This document shows positions 1 through 7,558 of a stretch of 42,329 bases of DNA, piece by piece. The stretch's first letter is position 1. Each line of letters begins with the position of its first letter. A model generated the notes under the pieces. It searched no databases, was not told the origin of the DNA, and saw nothing but the letters and a program-made list of their open reading frames with translations. The translations under genes were made by a program, and so were the position numbers. The DNA comes from a virus. The stretch covers positions 1-42,329 of IMG/VR virus record IMGVR_UViG_3300031952_000039, one strand, 5' to 3'.

Positions 1-293
1 TCAACCACCAGCGGTTTGCCCAAGAATTCAGCGGATACCTTGACGTAGGTGTCGCCTTTTTTGTCGCGGGAAAACTTGCCCAGATTGGTAAAGCGCCCCT
101 GCGTGCCGAGCAGTGTCCGGGAGATGGCTTCGCCGAGGGCAGTCTTGCCACTGCCGACACTTTGCAGTGCGCCTCCCGATGCCGAATTGATGCCGTGAAC
201 CGCAATCAGCCCCTTTTCAGGAAATTCCAGTTCGATGGCGTCGAACTTGGCCCAGTTGCGTATCGTGACTTTTTTGAGTTTGAGGTCAGACAT
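1..293 (-). CDS. gp46/SbcC-like recombination nuclease ATPase subunit (N-terminal part)
   Basis: The first 97 residues are present; the gene runs off the left edge. The start is ATG at 293-291. The N-terminus has the usual SMC/RecN/SbcC layout: a short strand, an 'IRNW..F..IELEF' stretch, then a P-loop ending GSGKTALGEAI and a 'LLG' helix end. In this family the protein is the ATPase subunit of a Mre11-Rad50-like complex that resects DNA ends for recombination-dependent replication. A gp47-like partner lies at 29576-30610. The P-loop is unusual: about nine residues separate the first glycine (GINS) from GSGKT, where most homologues read GxNGxGKS. It is divergent from the PDZ-protein gene, with 27 bp between the starts. 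The family call is by motif and partner gene. Confidence 0.8.
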   Translation of the reverse strand, partial: MSDLKLKKVTIRNWAKFDAIELEFPEKGLIAVHGINSASGGALQSVGSGKTALGEAISRTLLGTQGRFTNLGKFSRDKKGDTYVKVSAEFLGKPLVV

Positions 294-306
294 TTATGCA
301 AAGAAC

Positions 307-313
307 GTAGTTA
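307..313 (+). promoter_or_regulatory. GTAGTTA motif before PDZ-protein gene
   Basis: AACGTAGTTAGG lies 7 nt upstream of the ATG at 321, inside the 27-bp gap between divergent genes. It is one of a set of identical words placed next to virion-gene starts; candidate late-promoter core. Confidence 0.5.
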
Positions 314-320
314 GGGGCAA

Positions 321-1244
321 ATGCGGCGTGCCGAATCCATTGTCAACCAGATGCTCGAAGCTGTGGCGGTGCCCATGCCCCACGGCTCGGTGCTGGCTGT
401 CAAGAATGATGAGCCAAAAGTCTTTCGTGGCTTGAATGACTTCTACACGTGGGTTGGCGACGGGCATGTAGACAAATTTTTAGCAGGGGGCGGTGCTTAC
501 TTTGTCAGGGACGCCAGTGGCAAGGTGCGGCTTTACAGCCAGCAGATTCCGCTGAGAATGCGCCCCGAGACGACTGATTTCGTTTTGCAGACTTTCGGCC
601 TCTCGCCGAATGAAGGCAGCAACATCGCTTATTCGCCGGGGCCACGTCTGCCGGTTTCGTCAAAGCCGCTGGCGCACGTGCTGCCGCGTCCGCAGTGGGA
701 ACCCGCCAAGGTCAAGAAGCAAAAACCGGTCAAAGAGCCTGACACCGAACCTCCGATGAGCAACGGCGTCCCGGTCAAACAGCGGACAACGGAGTCGGTG
801 GCGAGCCAGTATACACTGGGGTTCAGCTGTGCCAAGGGCACACAGGGCGGTCTGCTGGTGCGCGTCGTGGAGCGCGGCACGGCGGCAGCCAAGGCGGGCT
901 TGCTGCCAAACGATGTGGTGCTGGGTGTGGGAGAGTATACAAACACAGCCGGTGCCGCCAGTCCGTCCGTGCGCATCAGGAACGCAGCGCAACTGCGGCA
1001 TGTTCTTGGTCTGCATCAGCCGCAGTCGGTGCTGCCTTTGCTGGTGCGCCGGGGCAGTGGCATCGTTGAGCTTCCCATCGTGCCTGAGCTGGCGGCAAAG
1101 GAGCCGCCGCAGGCGCAGCCGCCGCAGGCGCAGCCACCGCAGGCGCAGAAGCCGCAGGAGCCGCCGACGCGCCCAAATGAACCGGAAACTGCGGCCACCA
1201 CAGGCAGCTCTCCAACGCCGTCTGCGATGCGAAACTACTACTGA
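321..1244 (+). CDS. PDZ-domain protein
   Basis: 307 residues. Residues about 163-253 read as a PDZ domain: 'YTLGFS', a 'GGLLVRVVERGTAAAKAGLLPNDVVLGVG' type core (quoted in parts: GGLLVRVVERG, AAKAGLLPNDVVL), then a helix 'NAAQLRHVLG' and a closing strand 'LPLLVRRG.GIVELPI'. PDZ domains bind C-terminal peptides and are typical of HtrA/Tsp proteases and secretion scaffolds. No protease domain is present here. The N-terminal 150 residues are not recognised. The C-terminus is Pro/Gln/Ala-rich with four PPQAQ-type repeats. The start is chosen because GTAGTTAGG sits just upstream; the stop is 1 nt before the next ATG, suggesting an operon. A virion-assembly or scaffold role is inferred from context only. 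Confidence 0.75.
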   Translation: MRRAESIVNQMLEAVAVPMPHGSVLAVKNDEPKVFRGLNDFYTWVGDGHVDKFLAGGGAYFVRDASGKVRLYSQQIPLRMRPETTDFVLQTFGLSPNEGSNIAYSPGPRLPVSSKPLAHVLPRPQWEPAKVKKQKPVKEPDTEPPMSNGVPVKQRTTESVASQYTLGFSCAKGTQGGLLVRVVERGTAAAKAGLLPNDVVLGVGEYTNTAGAASPSVRIRNAAQLRHVLGLHQPQSVLPLLVRRGSGIVELPIVPELAAKEPPQAQPPQAQPPQAQKPQEPPTRPNEPETAATTGSSPTPSAMRNYY

Positions 1245-1245
1245 C

Positions 1246-2754
1246 ATGCGCAGCAAGCTCCAGCGCATCGAAGAACGCCTGTCGTTTGACCAACTGTTTC
1301 GGATGTCAGAGCCGAAGCGGGTGGGGCGCAGCTTCAAGGTTCGTGGACCGCCGCTGGAAATCGACAGCTACCAGAGCGCGGTCTACTACATCTTCAACTT
1401 CAAAGCGAACCCCAGCACGACCGGGCTGCGGCACAAGGGCTACGTCAAGTTTTACAAGCCCAAGAGCGGTCAGCAGACGCCATTGCAGCACGTGGACTGC
1501 TTGGTGGACTGCACTTGCCCTGACTACCGCTACCGGTGGGCGTGGGCTAACAAGCAGCGCCAGAGCAGCGTGGTTGGACCGCAGTCTTTGAATCAGGCGT
1601 GGAACCGTGCGCCGCGCAAGACCAATCCTCAAGGCAAGCCGGGACTGTGCAAACATATTCTGGCGGCGCGAGAGTACATCTACGGGCTGCTGGCTGCGTT
1701 CCCGAACGATGAACCAGACACGTCCGAGAAGCTGAACAAGCTGACGCGCTACGCCACCAAGCGGTGGAACAATTTTCCAGAACTGGTGCAGCAGGCCAAA
1801 CAGCGCGAGCGCGAGATTCAGCAGCGCATTGCCCAGCGCAACCGGCTTGGTCGCGTGATTGAGCCAGAAGAAGTCGAGCACATTGGACTGGAGCCACCAC
1901 CGCCGTTGGAGCCGCAGCAGCCAGAGCGCCCGCAGGCACCCGCCGCGCCGCAGGCACCCGTCGCGCCGCCACAGGCTGCTGACGGCGAGCCACAGGCTCC
2001 CGGGGCAGGGGAGCCAGTTGAACCGGAACCTCTGCCGTCTACAATTACCAAGCCAGTAGTTCCACCAGAGTTCGCGCCCTACGGCGGCTATCAGACCAAA
2101 GCGGAACAGAATTTCCATCGCCGACAAGGACTCGGCGATTCAATGCAAACAACATCCAGAACTTTTTCTGGGCAGCGTGTAGTTAAGACAGCAAACGACA
2201 GCGTGACTATGACAAATCTATCCGAATCCAAGCGGCTCGTTCAAGAAATGGTGGACGACCAGTTCGACATGGACTCAGCCCAAGGTGCTGGGGGTGCTGG
2301 TGGCTTCGGTGACGAAGCGGCTGGCATGGACATGGGTGCCGACGACGTGGGTGCTGACCCGCTCGAACCCAGTGAACCACCCGTCAGCGATTCGGCCATC
2401 GGTGCGGACACCGAGGGCGAAACAGCTTTGGGTCTGCTGCGCCAGATGCGCGACCTGCTCGGCGCGCTGGTGCAGGGTGTTACTCCCGGTGCCGAAGGCA
2501 TGGAGGGCGACATGGGCGCGGAGGGTGGCATGGGCATGGAAGGCGGTGGGCCGCCGATGCCGCCAGAAGGAGCCGAAGGCCCGCCCGGAGGCGAAGGCCC
2601 GCCCGGAGGCGAAGATGAAGGCCCGGAATCGGGCGAAGGTGACGAACCTGACGTGCCGGTGCCGCCCGCTGACGAGGAAACTCCTTCGGAGGATGCGGGC
2701 AAAGAGGGCGATGACGACGATGACAAGAAGCCCAATCGCCGTCCTTCGGAATAG
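1246..2754 (+). CDS. SWIM-type zinc-finger protein with disordered acidic C-terminus
   Basis: 502 residues, starting 1 nt after the preceding stop. A SWIM zinc-binding signature is visible: C89-x-C91 (CTCPDY), then C135-x-H137 (LCKHILA). SWIM fingers are putative DNA- or protein-binding modules. From about residue 205 the protein is Pro/Gln/Ala-rich, and from about 345 it is strongly acidic and Gly/Pro/Met-rich, ending in a D/E run and KKPNRRPSE; this half is probably disordered. GTAGTTAAG at 2179-2187 lies 23 nt upstream of an in-frame ATG at 2209, so a separate C-terminal product of about 181 residues may be made. Function unknown; presence in a virion operon suggests a head or assembly role (inference). 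Confidence 0.75.
   Translation: MRSKLQRIEERLSFDQLFRMSEPKRVGRSFKVRGPPLEIDSYQSAVYYIFNFKANPSTTGLRHKGYVKFYKPKSGQQTPLQHVDCLVDCTCPDYRYRWAWANKQRQSSVVGPQSLNQAWNRAPRKTNPQGKPGLCKHILAAREYIYGLLAAFPNDEPDTSEKLNKLTRYATKRWNNFPELVQQAKQREREIQQRIAQRNRLGRVIEPEEVEHIGLEPPPPLEPQQPERPQAPAAPQAPVAPPQAADGEPQAPGAGEPVEPEPLPSTITKPVVPPEFAPYGGYQTKAEQNFHRRQGLGDSMQTTSRTFSGQRVVKTANDSVTMTNLSESKRLVQEMVDDQFDMDSAQGAGGAGGFGDEAAGMDMGADDVGADPLEPSEPPVSDSAIGADTEGETALGLLRQMRDLLGALVQGVTPGAEGMEGDMGAEGGMGMEGGGPPMPPEGAEGPPGGEGPPGGEDEGPESGEGDEPDVPVPPADEETPSEDAGKEGDDDDDKKPNRRPSE
2179..2185 (+). promoter_or_regulatory. Internal GTAGTTA motif in SWIM gene
   Basis: GTAGTTAAG lies 23 nt before the in-frame ATG at 2209 (MTNLSESKRLVQ). If the motif is a promoter core, a shorter C-terminal protein could be expressed separately. 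Confidence 0.35.
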
Positions 2755-2787
2755 TCACAGATTTCTCGAACCTGAAAGGCAGCCACC

Positions 2788-3243
2788 ATGTATCCCGGTG
2801 AATATATCCAGCCGTTGATTCGCAAGCATTTCATCAACTGCCCGGTGGTCAGCGGCTACGTGGCGGCGCGCTTGCAAGCGGAAGACTGGTTTCAGCCAAC
2901 TGTTTCGGGCAGCGTCGGTTTGCCGATGCTGGTCACGTACGCGAATGTCGGTGGCACCGCGTTCAGTGTGCTTTTGAGGGAGACAAGCGACCGCAGCATC
3001 TCGGGCACACGCTACAGCCTGACTGCGCCAAGGATGGTGGTGCCCGGTGGGCAGGCGACCGAAGCGGTGAGCGGCGGCATGCGTCCTTACCTTGAAGTGT
3101 TCTGCACTGGCACCACGACAGGCAACCTGCACATGCAGATTGATTCGCAGCGCCAGTGGCGTCAGCTTGGATTTGACCGGACAGACCCGTTTTATCCCGT
3201 GGAGCTTTCGCAGGCGAAAGAGTACCCCGGCTGGACGACCTAA
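2788..3243 (+). CDS. Small beta-rich virion-like protein
   Basis: 151 residues, ATG start, no clear Shine-Dalgarno. Not recognised by family. The sequence alternates hydrophobic and polar residues with Gly/Thr turns (for example LVTYANVGGTAFSVLLRE, MVVPGGQATEAVS), as in small beta-sandwich virion proteins. The same N-x-G / strand / PGG / strand layout can be seen in the products of 13115-13468 and 28903-29394, so they may be paralogues. Its TAA stop overlaps the TAG stop of the convergent hub gene within CTAA. Structural role inferred. Confidence 0.6.
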   Translation: MYPGEYIQPLIRKHFINCPVVSGYVAARLQAEDWFQPTVSGSVGLPMLVTYANVGGTAFSVLLRETSDRSISGTRYSLTAPRMVVPGGQATEAVSGGMRPYLEVFCTGTTTGNLHMQIDSQRQWRQLGFDRTDPFYPVELSQAKEYPGWTT

Positions 3244-4547
3244 GCGGTCGGAAGTTCATCTGCACCCAGCACCGTCGAAAAGACGCTGCTGGATGTTTTT
3301 TTGCCAGAGGCGCGTGTCAGGACGGAGTCCTGCGTGGCGCGGAGGTTCAAGTCCTGACCGGGTGCTTCGGTCACGGGCACGAGTTGCTGGTTGGGGGCTT
3401 GCACGGTAAGACTGGACTGCATCTGCTGGATTTCACCACGTTGCAGTGCGCAGACGACGTGGGCCGCTCCCCTGTCAATTGTGGTGACTGTCTTGGCCAG
3501 CAGGTAGTACCCAGACCAAGGCGAGCTGGCTTGGTCAGAGGGGGTGATGAGCAGATGGATGAAGTCTCCGGCGCGCAGACTGGTCAGCCGGGCAAAGGTG
3601 GCGACAATTTCAAAGGTCTGGGACCGGGCCATTTCGTACGCGTTTTGTGCCAGCGCCAGCGCTTCCTCGGGACGATTCATTGACAGATGGTAGAAGATGT
3701 TGCGCTCTGCTCCACCGACGCTGGGAAGATTGTAGATGCCGTTGGCCAAGCGCAGAGCTTTGGTCGGGTCAGACGCGGTCGTGCGCACTTCGGCGGTGTA
3801 CGGGTCGTAAACAACGAGATGAGTGCCGGAGACACCAGCGTCCCACAGGCGCTGGCTGTTGTCGGCCTGCGCCAAGGAGACGTGGGGTGTCTTGAAATAG
3901 GCCAGTTCCTTGACTTCAGCTTGGTAGTCGGGGCTGTGAAAATGCAGGATGCCGTCCCGGATGTAGCAGACGTAGTTGCCGCGCCCCTTGGCGTTGACCG
4001 CCCGGCCGCGCAGCCGCTCGAACAGCATGGCGCTGTCATCAATGAAACTCTGGACAAAGGAGAATGAATTCTGGGTTTTTTCAATGATGGCGTCGAGCTT
4101 GTTTTCCTGCGCGATGGTGGCCACCATGTCGCTGATGGCTCCCCGGCGCACCGTCACTTTGTTGACCTTGCTCATTGTGTACAGGTCGTCCACTGTTTCC
4201 AGTTCCAGATGGTGCCCGGCAGTGGGGCCGCTGCTTTCGAGGATGCCAGAGTAAAACCGGATGGCATGGTCCTGCCAAGGCAGCCAGACGGTGCTGGGAG
4301 GCGCACCCGCGCCCAGCCGGAAGCGCATGCGCGGGCTTCCGGTGGACATGACTGTCCGCAGCAGGTTGTCTACAATGGTGGTGCTGCGCGTGGTAAACCG
4401 GTGCTGATAGACAGCCGTGCCGCGCACGTTCTCGGTCAGGAGGCTGCTCTGGTAAGCCATCAGCTCGCCGAGACTGGTTGCTTGCGCGGACTCGATTTCA
4501 AACTGGCTGATGACGCTGCCGTCGAGGGTGTCAACTGGGGTGGACAT
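3240..4547 (-). CDS. Baseplate hub protein (gp27 / late control gene D-like)
   Basis: 435 residues. ATG at 4547 follows the TGA of the upstream gene by 1 nt; an in-frame extension exists but overlaps that gene. The middle region shows the pattern of GpD/gp27 hub proteins: a segment 'FSFVQSFIDDSAMLFERLRG' near residues 162-181, followed by 'NYVCYIRDGILHFHSPDY', the conserved G-x-LHF strand. Early parts ('FRLGAG', 'FYSGILES') fit the strand-rich barrel of the hub. In contractile tails this trimer adapts the tube to the spike; the gp5-like spike is at 15301-16326. It is co-transcribed with the 100-residue gene upstream. Family call by motif pattern. Confidence 0.7.
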   Translation of the reverse strand: MSTPVDTLDGSVISQFEIESAQATSLGELMAYQSSLLTENVRGTAVYQHRFTTRSTTIVDNLLRTVMSTGSPRMRFRLGAGAPPSTVWLPWQDHAIRFYSGILESSGPTAGHHLELETVDDLYTMSKVNKVTVRRGAISDMVATIAQENKLDAIIEKTQNSFSFVQSFIDDSAMLFERLRGRAVNAKGRGNYVCYIRDGILHFHSPDYQAEVKELAYFKTPHVSLAQADNSQRLWDAGVSGTHLVVYDPYTAEVRTTASDPTKALRLANGIYNLPSVGGAERNIFYHLSMNRPEEALALAQNAYEMARSQTFEIVATFARLTSLRAGDFIHLLITPSDQASSPWSGYYLLAKTVTTIDRGAAHVVCALQRGEIQQMQSSLTVQAPNQQLVPVTEAPGQDLNLRATQDSVLTRASGKKTSSSVFSTVLGADELPTA

Positions 4548-4548
4548 A

Positions 4549-4851
4549 TCATCCTTCGTCGACCGCTGCCAGCGCGCGCTCCAGCGCATCGCGCACGGGG
4601 TCGGTGATGGTCAGGTCAAAAAGGTGGATGGAGGCTGCCTCGGGGTCGGGCAGGCATTCGGACATTCGGTGAACTGTAGACGGCGTGGCCAGCAGCAGGC
4701 TGCACTCTGCGGCGGACAGTTCGAGGCCCACCTCATCGTCGGGGCCGAGGAACAGGGTGCCTCTGGACTGGTGGTTCGTTTCCACCGAACTCTGGCGGAG
4801 TTCGGATTTCAATTCTTCCAGCAATTGAATGAGTTCGTCTGGTTTGCTCAT
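4549..4851 (-). CDS. Small protein upstream of hub
   Basis: 100 residues, ATG at 4851. Not recognised. The N-terminus is a Leu/Glu-rich helix (ELIQLLEELKSELRQSS), the rest mixed and acidic. It is the first full gene downstream of repeat copy A on this strand, and its stop is 1 nt from the hub start, so the two are probably translated from one mRNA. A baseplate-assembly role is possible by context only. Confidence 0.6.
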   Translation of the reverse strand: MSKPDELIQLLEELKSELRQSSVETNHQSRGTLFLGPDDEVGLELSAAECSLLLATPSTVHRMSECLPDPEAASIHLFDLTITDPVRDALERALAAVDEG

Positions 4852-4864
4852 CTTCTATGCGGCT

Positions 4865-4963
4865 TTAGTCGTTTGTTGACTGGCTCAATCTGGTCTGTAT
4901 TCTGCGCTCGAAAGCCCAGTTGGCGGGCTTAGCATAAATCTTCGGATTCGTGAAATCAGTCAT
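4865..4963 (-). CDS. Putative leader peptide in repeat copy A
   Basis: 32 codons plus stop: ATG at 4963, TAA at 4865-4867, 13 nt before the ATG of the 100-residue gene. The first 19 residues, MTDFTNPKIYAKPANWAFE, are identical to those at 23220. It lies almost wholly in the repeated element, so conservation may reflect DNA or RNA function rather than the peptide. Confidence 0.3.
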   Translation of the reverse strand: MTDFTNPKIYAKPANWAFERRIQTRLSQSTND

Positions 4964-4981
4964 TTTTTGGCTGAAGCCAAG
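4891..4981. repeat. Intergenic repeat copy A (divergent regulatory region)
   Basis: About 90 bp nearly identical (this strand) to 16355-16455 and, inverted, to 23202-23307. It contains two palindromes: AAGCCC-n7-GGGCTT (read on the minus strand) and TTGGCT-GA-AGCCAA. It lies between the divergent genes starting at 4851 (-) and 4999 (+), as the other copies lie between divergent genes. Likely a bidirectional control element. Confidence 0.75.
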
Positions 4982-4987
4982 TTCTAG

Positions 4988-4994
4988 GTAGTTA
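4988..4994 (+). promoter_or_regulatory. GTAGTTA motif before 4999 gene
   Basis: GTAGTTACGG starts 7 bp after repeat copy A and 4 nt before the GTG start at 4999. The same ten bases follow copy B at 16461, also just before a start codon. Confidence 0.5.
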
Positions 4995-4998
4995 CGGT

Positions 4999-5553
4999 GT
5001 GAAATTTGCAGAGCGCAAAGAGTGGCACTACGATTCTGAGGTATTTCGGCAGCAGCCGGACGTGACAACTGCGATGACGATTCAAGCCGAGTACATCAAG
5101 CGCGGTTCGCCCCGTCCTCCGCCCACTTTCATGGAGGTTGACCGGTCTTCTGACAAATTCGATGCTCTCTGGCATGTTTCGTTGGACGATAGAACGGTCT
5201 TCTCGCGGGTTTTTCAGATGCCGGTGCTGATTCAGTTTGAGAAGCCGGACTGGCGGCTGACCCGCGTGGGCATCGTGCCCCAGCAAAAAACCACGGTCTG
5301 GATGGCCAATCTTGTCTTGCAGGAGTTCGACTGGTTCCCCCTGCGGGGCGACATGATGTTTTACAACGGCTATCGGCATCTCATTTTGGACGTGGAGCTG
5401 AGGCCGGAGGCGTATTGGGCGCAGACCAACGTGTGGCTTGGCCTGACCTGCAAAACGGTCATCCCGGCGCAGGGCGATGCCCGACCGTTGACCGATGTGT
5501 CACAAGCGGTGCCTCGTGAACTGGTGCAAACCCGGCCCTCGCCTTATGTTTGA
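4999..5553 (+). CDS. Probable neck/head-tail connector protein
   Basis: 184 residues with a GTG start 4 nt after GTAGTTA. Not firmly recognised. It is aromatic and strand-rich (MMFYNGYRHLILDVELRPEA, WAQTNVWLGLTCKTV). It opens the plus-strand run that leads into the sheath and tube genes, which is where neck and tail-completion genes usually sit. The downstream ATG overlaps its 3' end, suggesting coupling. Structural role is inferred from position only. Confidence 0.6.
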   Translation: MKFAERKEWHYDSEVFRQQPDVTTAMTIQAEYIKRGSPRPPPTFMEVDRSSDKFDALWHVSLDDRTVFSRVFQMPVLIQFEKPDWRLTRVGIVPQQKTTVWMANLVLQEFDWFPLRGDMMFYNGYRHLILDVELRPEAYWAQTNVWLGLTCKTVIPAQGDARPLTDVSQAVPRELVQTRPSPYV

Positions 5554-5800
5554 CGCTGCCAACACTGTTCGATGGTTGCTGGAAACCGACATGGACGACC
5601 CCGAGGCGTTTCTGCGCAACATGCCCGGCACGTTCTACGTGGCGTACCGGCTCGACACTGATGTCTACACAGAAGTTGCCAAGGTCGAAGCCTTGTCTCC
5701 ACAGGACGCCATCCGGCGCTTTAATGCGCACGCCATGCAACAGGGTCTTGCCGTGGAACGCATTTACGGAGCCTACACGGAGGCGGACTGGAAAGACTGA
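5546..5800 (+). CDS. Small conserved-looking hypothetical protein
   Basis: 84 residues. ATG at 5546 overlaps the end of the preceding gene by 8 nt (ATGTTTGA); the frame is open further upstream but that would overlap more. Sequence: FYVAYRLDTDVYTEVAKVEAL followed by a helix 'PQDAIRRFNAHAMQQG', a small alpha/beta pattern. No family recognised. The overlapping starts in this run suggest one operon. Confidence 0.6.
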   Translation: MFDAANTVRWLLETDMDDPEAFLRNMPGTFYVAYRLDTDVYTEVAKVEALSPQDAIRRFNAHAMQQGLAVERIYGAYTEADWKD

Positions 5801-5808
5801 GACTGAGC

Positions 5809-6159
5809 ATGAACCTGTTTCTGGACGAATACATGGTGCAGCCGCTCAATGTAGACTTCAAGGAGAGGTTTCGCGATGCTGAGCAGAAAAGCAAAGTGGT
5901 GCAGGCATTGTATACATGGCTCATCGACGTGGCGCGCAAAAAGCCGCTGCCTGACCTCGAACAGCGGTGCCTGCGCATGAAACGGGAATTTGAGGTGCTG
6001 GTTGAAAACATGGAGGTCAAGATTCACGAGGGGAAGTGGGTAGTTAAGGCGGCAGGCTCAGCTGAAGGCACCTTGCAGAAGCTGCGACTGGGGACGAGTT
6101 GGTTTGACGGCAACCCGGACGTAATCGAAGTCGTGCTGACCGGGTTGTTCAATTTGTAG
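5809..6159 (+). CDS. Helical hypothetical protein
   Basis: 116 residues, ATG at 5809. Mainly helical and charged in the first two thirds (VVQALYTWLIDVARKKP, LEQRCLRMKREFEVLVE), then a strand segment. Not recognised. Its TAG stop lies inside the GTAGTTA motif of the next gene. An extra GTAGTTA at 6040-6046, inside this gene, has no nearby start codon. Confidence 0.6.
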   Translation: MNLFLDEYMVQPLNVDFKERFRDAEQKSKVVQALYTWLIDVARKKPLPDLEQRCLRMKREFEVLVENMEVKIHEGKWVVKAAGSAEGTLQKLRLGTSWFDGNPDVIEVVLTGLFNL

Positions 6160-6162
6160 TTA
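6156..6162 (+). promoter_or_regulatory. GTAGTTA motif before 6169 gene
   Basis: GTAGTTAAAG contains the stop codon of the upstream gene and ends 6 nt before ATG 6169. There is no Shine-Dalgarno in the gap. Confidence 0.5.
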
Positions 6163-6168
6163 AAGAAC

Positions 6169-6435
6169 ATGAAAGACATCAAGAATATCATCGAGACGCT
6201 TGTGGTGCCCGCGCACGTCAGGAGCAATTACGTTCAGAAGGCCGTCAACCGGATTCTGGGCGAGGACATCACCGCTGGCCAGACAGTTGCGGTCATCGAC
6301 GACGTAATCACTGGCATGTCGGGAGCCAAGGGCAAGGTCAAGGGTGAATCGCGTCAGGGTTCCGGCTTTGTTGATGTGGAGCTGGAGAACGGCGTGACGA
6401 TGCCCATGCAGTCGTCGCTGCTCGTGCCGGTGTGA
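6169..6435 (+). CDS. Small SH3/KOW-like barrel protein
   Basis: 88 residues. An N-terminal helical segment (IKNIIETLVVPAHVRSNYVQKAVNRIL) is followed by 'AGQTVAVIDDVITGMSGAKGKV...GSGFVDVELENG', a G-rich alternating-strand pattern like SH3/KOW barrels. Function unknown. It sits in the neck/tail run immediately after GTAGTTA. Confidence 0.6.
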   Translation: MKDIKNIIETLVVPAHVRSNYVQKAVNRILGEDITAGQTVAVIDDVITGMSGAKGKVKGESRQGSGFVDVELENGVTMPMQSSLLVPV

Positions 6436-6461
6436 CCGTTCGGAGGCTGGTGGCCCCCGCT

Positions 6462-6468
6462 GTAGTTA
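6462..6468 (+). promoter_or_regulatory. GTAGTTA motif before 6475 gene
   Basis: TGTAGTTAGG ends a few nt before ATG 6475 (6 nt from the 7-mer). Same arrangement as at 307. Confidence 0.5.
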
Positions 6469-6474
6469 GGTCGC

Positions 6475-7494
6475 ATGGCCACCAACACTCATGACGGAAC
6501 ACTCGATGTGAGCGCAGGCGCGTTGAGTGGAACGTCAATGCGGTATCACGAGCTGGCGATTCAGCGCTGGCTCAATCGGCTGTTTGTCGTGCGGGAGGGG
6601 TACAGCGTGCCAGTGGTTTTTACTTCACCGCTGGACGCATTTTCTCAGTTCCGGCAGCTTTGGGCTGCGGAAAACAATCCCTTTTCCTACCTGCTCGACC
6701 TGAAGGACGCCAACGGCACCCCTCTTTATGAGCCATTTCCTTCACCGGTGCGCTATCCCATCATCAGCGTCCACCGCAAGAACTGGAAGCTGCGCCAGTA
6801 CCAGAACTTCAGCATCCACCGCTGGAGGCACCTGAACTGGCCCACGGTCAGTGATGCGGGTGCGCCGGTCAGCGGCAAACCGAACGTCGGCACAGGTCTG
6901 ACAAAGTTCGACCTTGGCAATGTCACCACGTCGCGGATGCCGATGGCGTGGGATTACCGTTTCCAACTTGACCACTTCTGCCTGCGCCCGGACACGCAGG
7001 CTTTTTTCATCAGCCAGCTGACGGAAGAGTTTTACCGGACGGGGGGTCCAACGCCCCAGACGTGGATTCAGGTGTTTTATCCCGGCTGGGGCACGCGTCT
7101 GGTGCGCCTTTACATCGAAGGGGACATCGAGAGCATGACGCCGGAAGAACCGGAACAGGACAAGAGCATTGAGTTCCGCACCAGTGCTACCGTGGTGTTG
7201 GAGGGTTTCAACGTGGACCTCCGCTACAAGATTTTCCCGGCTTTCTGGACGCTGGTTTTTGCCAGCGGTTCGGTCGACCCCACCACGCTGGACAGCGCTT
7301 TTCAGGTGCTGGCCACCAAAGATGAGCGGATTGGCAATGCCAACGCCACGCTGGATGACCGGCCCAATGTGCCCGAAGAGGCCAATGACAACTGGACGTA
7401 TCAGGAAATCGGTCAGTTGCCGACGCTGGAAATAGACCCGGAGCCGATTACGGCCGCGAACCAGTTTGGAGTGCTGACCATCACACGTAGTTAA
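6475..7494 (+). CDS. Tail-terminator/neck-like structural protein
   Basis: 339 residues, ATG 6 nt after GTAGTTA. Not recognised with certainty. It is aromatic- and strand-rich ('FSYLLDLKDANGTPLYEPFPSPVRYPIISVHRKNW' region; 'YRFQLDHFCLRPDTQAFFISQL'), has few charged helices, and lies directly before the sheath, where tail-completion or terminator genes (gp15/gp3 in T4) are often found. The TAA stop falls inside another GTAGTTA (7487-7493). Confidence 0.55.
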   Translation: MATNTHDGTLDVSAGALSGTSMRYHELAIQRWLNRLFVVREGYSVPVVFTSPLDAFSQFRQLWAAENNPFSYLLDLKDANGTPLYEPFPSPVRYPIISVHRKNWKLRQYQNFSIHRWRHLNWPTVSDAGAPVSGKPNVGTGLTKFDLGNVTTSRMPMAWDYRFQLDHFCLRPDTQAFFISQLTEEFYRTGGPTPQTWIQVFYPGWGTRLVRLYIEGDIESMTPEEPEQDKSIEFRTSATVVLEGFNVDLRYKIFPAFWTLVFASGSVDPTTLDSAFQVLATKDERIGNANATLDDRPNVPEEANDNWTYQEIGQLPTLEIDPEPITAANQFGVLTITRS

Positions 7495-7512
7495 GTGCGA
7501 CAGCACGCAGCC

Positions 7513-7520
7513 TGTAGACA
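7513..7520. promoter_or_regulatory. Intergenic TGTAGACA site before sheath gene
   Basis: TGTAGACAATG in the 88-bp gap upstream of the sheath gene is one of the few intergenic members of the widespread TGTNNACA family. Function unknown; it could be an operator or promoter part. Confidence 0.3.
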
Positions 7521-7551
7521 ATGATAATTTCGCTGCTGAAAAGATTGGCTC

Positions 7552-7558
7552 GTAGTTA
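7552..7558 (+). promoter_or_regulatory. GTAGTTA motif before tail sheath
   Basis: CGTAGTTAAAG lies 24 nt upstream of the sheath ATG, a longer gap than for other genes. A second copy at 7487-7493 overlaps the previous stop. If this is a promoter, the sheath mRNA has a short leader. Confidence 0.5.

Noticed and set aside
829-1245. Upstream extension of the SWIM protein to 829
   Set aside because: It would overlap the PDZ gene over its domain in another frame; the ATG at 1246 directly after the PDZ stop is more plausible.
2241-2837. Minus-strand Pro/Ser-rich ORFs opposite the SWIM gene
   Set aside because: They mirror the GC-rich acidic repeat on the plus strand and have no domains or start signals.
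6040-6046. GTAGTTA inside the 5809-6159 gene as a promoter
   Set aside because: No start codon on the same strand follows within 30 nt; probably chance (codons for Val-Val-Lys).
7513-7541. TAGACA of TGTAGACA as a sigma70 -35 box before the sheath
   Set aside because: No TATAAT-like -10 at 16-18 bp, and most other TGTAGACA copies lie inside genes in either orientation.
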